DNA of 23,146 nt from NCBI GenBank assembly GCA_038244535.1, contig JBBRTJ010000063.1, positions 1-23,146 of the forward strand, written 5' to 3'. The translations under genes and the position numbers were made by a program. Numbering within the stretch: the stretch's first letter is position 1; each line of letters begins with the position of its first letter. Shown piece after piece: positions 23,001 through 23,146 of this stretch. Under the pieces are notes generated by a model, which was given only the letters and a program-made list of their open reading frames with translations, had not been told where the DNA came from and made no database searches. This DNA comes from JBBRTJ01 sp038244535 (lineage in GTDB: Bacteria; Actinomycetota; Acidimicrobiia; Acidimicrobiales; Ilumatobacteraceae).

Positions 23001-23146
23001 TCGCCGGATCGGACTACTCGTCCCAGAGCGGCACGCTGGTCTTCGCCCCTGGCCAGACCTCCAAGACCATCACCGTCGCCGTCAACGGCGACACGGTCTA
23101 CGAGCCTGACGAGTCGTTCTACGTCAGCCTGTCGAGCGTCAGCGGC
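20042..23146 (+). CDS. Secreted Calx-beta repeat protein, 5' portion (runs off window)
   Basis: An open frame of 1035 codons from the ATG at 20042 to the last base, with no stop, so the 3' end is missing. The signal peptide has a basic start (MKVSRFRK), a hydrophobic core and a likely cleavage after TASA (about residue 31). From residue 37 onward there are Calx-beta domains of 112-117 residues, starting at about residues 37, 150, 262, 378, 490, 602, 714, 827 and 944. Each has the strand VEGNSGT-like motif, a GSDY-type turn, FAPGQT, VNGD, an acidic ExNExFYLNL turn and a terminal NDD linker; the acidic residues fit the family's Ca2+ binding. The ninth repeat is cut. The role could be surface adhesion or matrix; not determinable. 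AGGAG precedes the ATG. Confidence 0.95.
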   Translation, partial: MKVSRFRKIATVVAGVSLGLVGLAPLHTASADSLPQVSIGDVTHVEGNSGTTAFAFPIKLGYAAKTPVVISYYSSDGSAQAISDYTATSGSITINAGATTATITVPVNGDVLSENNENFYLNMSAVSGAAFNGDQQGYGSIIDDDPAPYVSVGDTTVTEGDTGTVNAVFPITLSSPSGQTTSLRWYTSNSSAVTPTDYTYAQGTVTFAPGQTSANVSVAVNGDKLVEATENLAVNLYDWVGLTPARTTGYGSIINDDRTSMVSVLPTSVVEGNAGTSNMTFTVTLQPAATGVVTVPYYTSDNNAQAATDYQYTQGTLTFAPGTTTQTVTVLVNGDATVEVDESFYLNLFSVGGASTGNTSALGVIRNDDGAASTAKYVSISDAAIIEGASGSANATFTVTVQPAPTSTVTVNYASSDSSAVAPTDYGAVSGTLTFTAGQTSKTVTVPVNGDAIVENDETFVVSLSSLVGLTTIGSTGYGRIINDDANPVMQVSTVAINEGNSGLTAATFTVSLSTPSANTVTANYATSDGSAVAGSDFQSATGALSFAPGQTSKTVTVNLIGDTIREGNEYFYLNLNTIVNATVILNYGVGYIVNDDNYPTITVSDPTTYEGQSGPQKATFTVSLTSASPNTVTVNYATVDGEAQAGTDYVAKSGSLTFTPGVTSQTVVVTVNGDTVKENNERFYLNLSTPVGADFSDSQGIATIVDDDVLPLVTLGKVISAEGNSGTTTFTFPLTLSSSSPNIVTVNYSTSDGAATVGSGDYLAATGTATFAANSTSTSIAVTVNGDTTPEADESFYLTISAAVNAQIWDNQSQGVILNDDQLPTLAIDSLAKVEGNSGTAPLTFTVTLTPASPNTVTVNYATADNGATAGSDYVATSGTLTFTPGQTTKTIPVTINGDATVEGNEGLVVNLSTPVLARISSAQGYGQIVNDDPGTVTPTSYLSVGDPTVIEGNTGTVNAAFTVTLLPASTSTVFVNYGTSDNSAIAGSDYSSQSGTLVFAPGQTSKTITVAVNGDTVYEPDESFYVSLSSVSG
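20150..23146 (+). repeat. Nine tandem Calx-beta coding repeats
   Basis: Units of about 336-351 nt start near bases 20150, 20489, 20825, 21173, 21509, 21845, 22181, 22520 and 22871. Five of the eight complete units are exactly 336 nt (112 codons) and two are 339. Repeats 6 and 8 share a nearly identical stretch around SASPNTVTVNYAT, suggesting recent duplication or gene conversion. This is protein-level repetition, not a nucleotide array. Confidence 0.9.

Noticed and set aside
20150..23146. Possible CRISPR or nucleotide repeat array
   Set aside because: The periodicity is at the protein level (about 112 codons) with diverged nucleotides and no short identical repeats or spacers.

Overview
The window is very GC-rich, has dense short-gap gene packing with ATGA/TGATG overlaps, uses GTG starts, and has several genes whose start codon sits 6-8 nt after a TANNNT box (leaderless pattern). 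Together with the Ala/Thr-rich lipoprotein linker and a secreted Calx-beta repeat protein, this points to an actinomycete, possibly from the Acidimicrobiia. The taxonomic placement is an inference. I see no rRNA, tRNA, CRISPR array, insertion sequence or integrase; this is chromosomal metabolic DNA.

Left part (1-9668): a molybdenum hydroxylase operon on the + strand (tail of the FAD subunit, the 2Fe-2S subunit, and the xanthine-dehydrogenase-type large subunit), followed by a purine-type phosphoribosyltransferase. A strong hairpin separates these from a minus-strand trio read toward it: amidohydrolase, then lipoprotein, then PYROXD2-like FAD oxidoreductase. Divergent from the amidohydrolase is a two-gene + operon of a creatininase-family hydrolase and an M20 N-carbamoyl-amino-acid/allantoate-type hydrolase. 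This content is that of a purine or related N-heterocycle catabolic island, but the substrate cannot be read from sequence. The amidohydrolase lacks two expected metal-site residues.

Middle part (9685-16183): a terminator-like hairpin, then a long minus-strand cluster read from right to left: LLM flavin monooxygenase, MTHFR-like protein with an N-terminal cysteine module, cytosine-deaminase/AtzC-type amidohydrolase, then ABC ATPase, permease and NMT1/ThiY-like binding lipoprotein. The first three genes overlap by 1-4 nt, as do the ATPase and permease. The whole looks like uptake plus oxidative, hydrolytic and one-carbon processing of a small N-containing organic compound. It is the best candidate in the window for an undescribed pathway.

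Right part (16264-19958): an RpiR-family regulator is divergent from an aldehyde dehydrogenase and class III aminotransferase operon, with a 48-nt intergenic region that holds overlapping promoters and an inverted repeat. The enzyme pair fits amino acid to semialdehyde to carboxylate conversion (for example a beta- or gamma-amino acid). Together with the carbamoyl hydrolase it could complete ring degradation.

End (20042-23146): the first 1035 codons of a secreted protein made of at least nine Calx-beta repeats, unrelated to the metabolic genes and cut by the window end.
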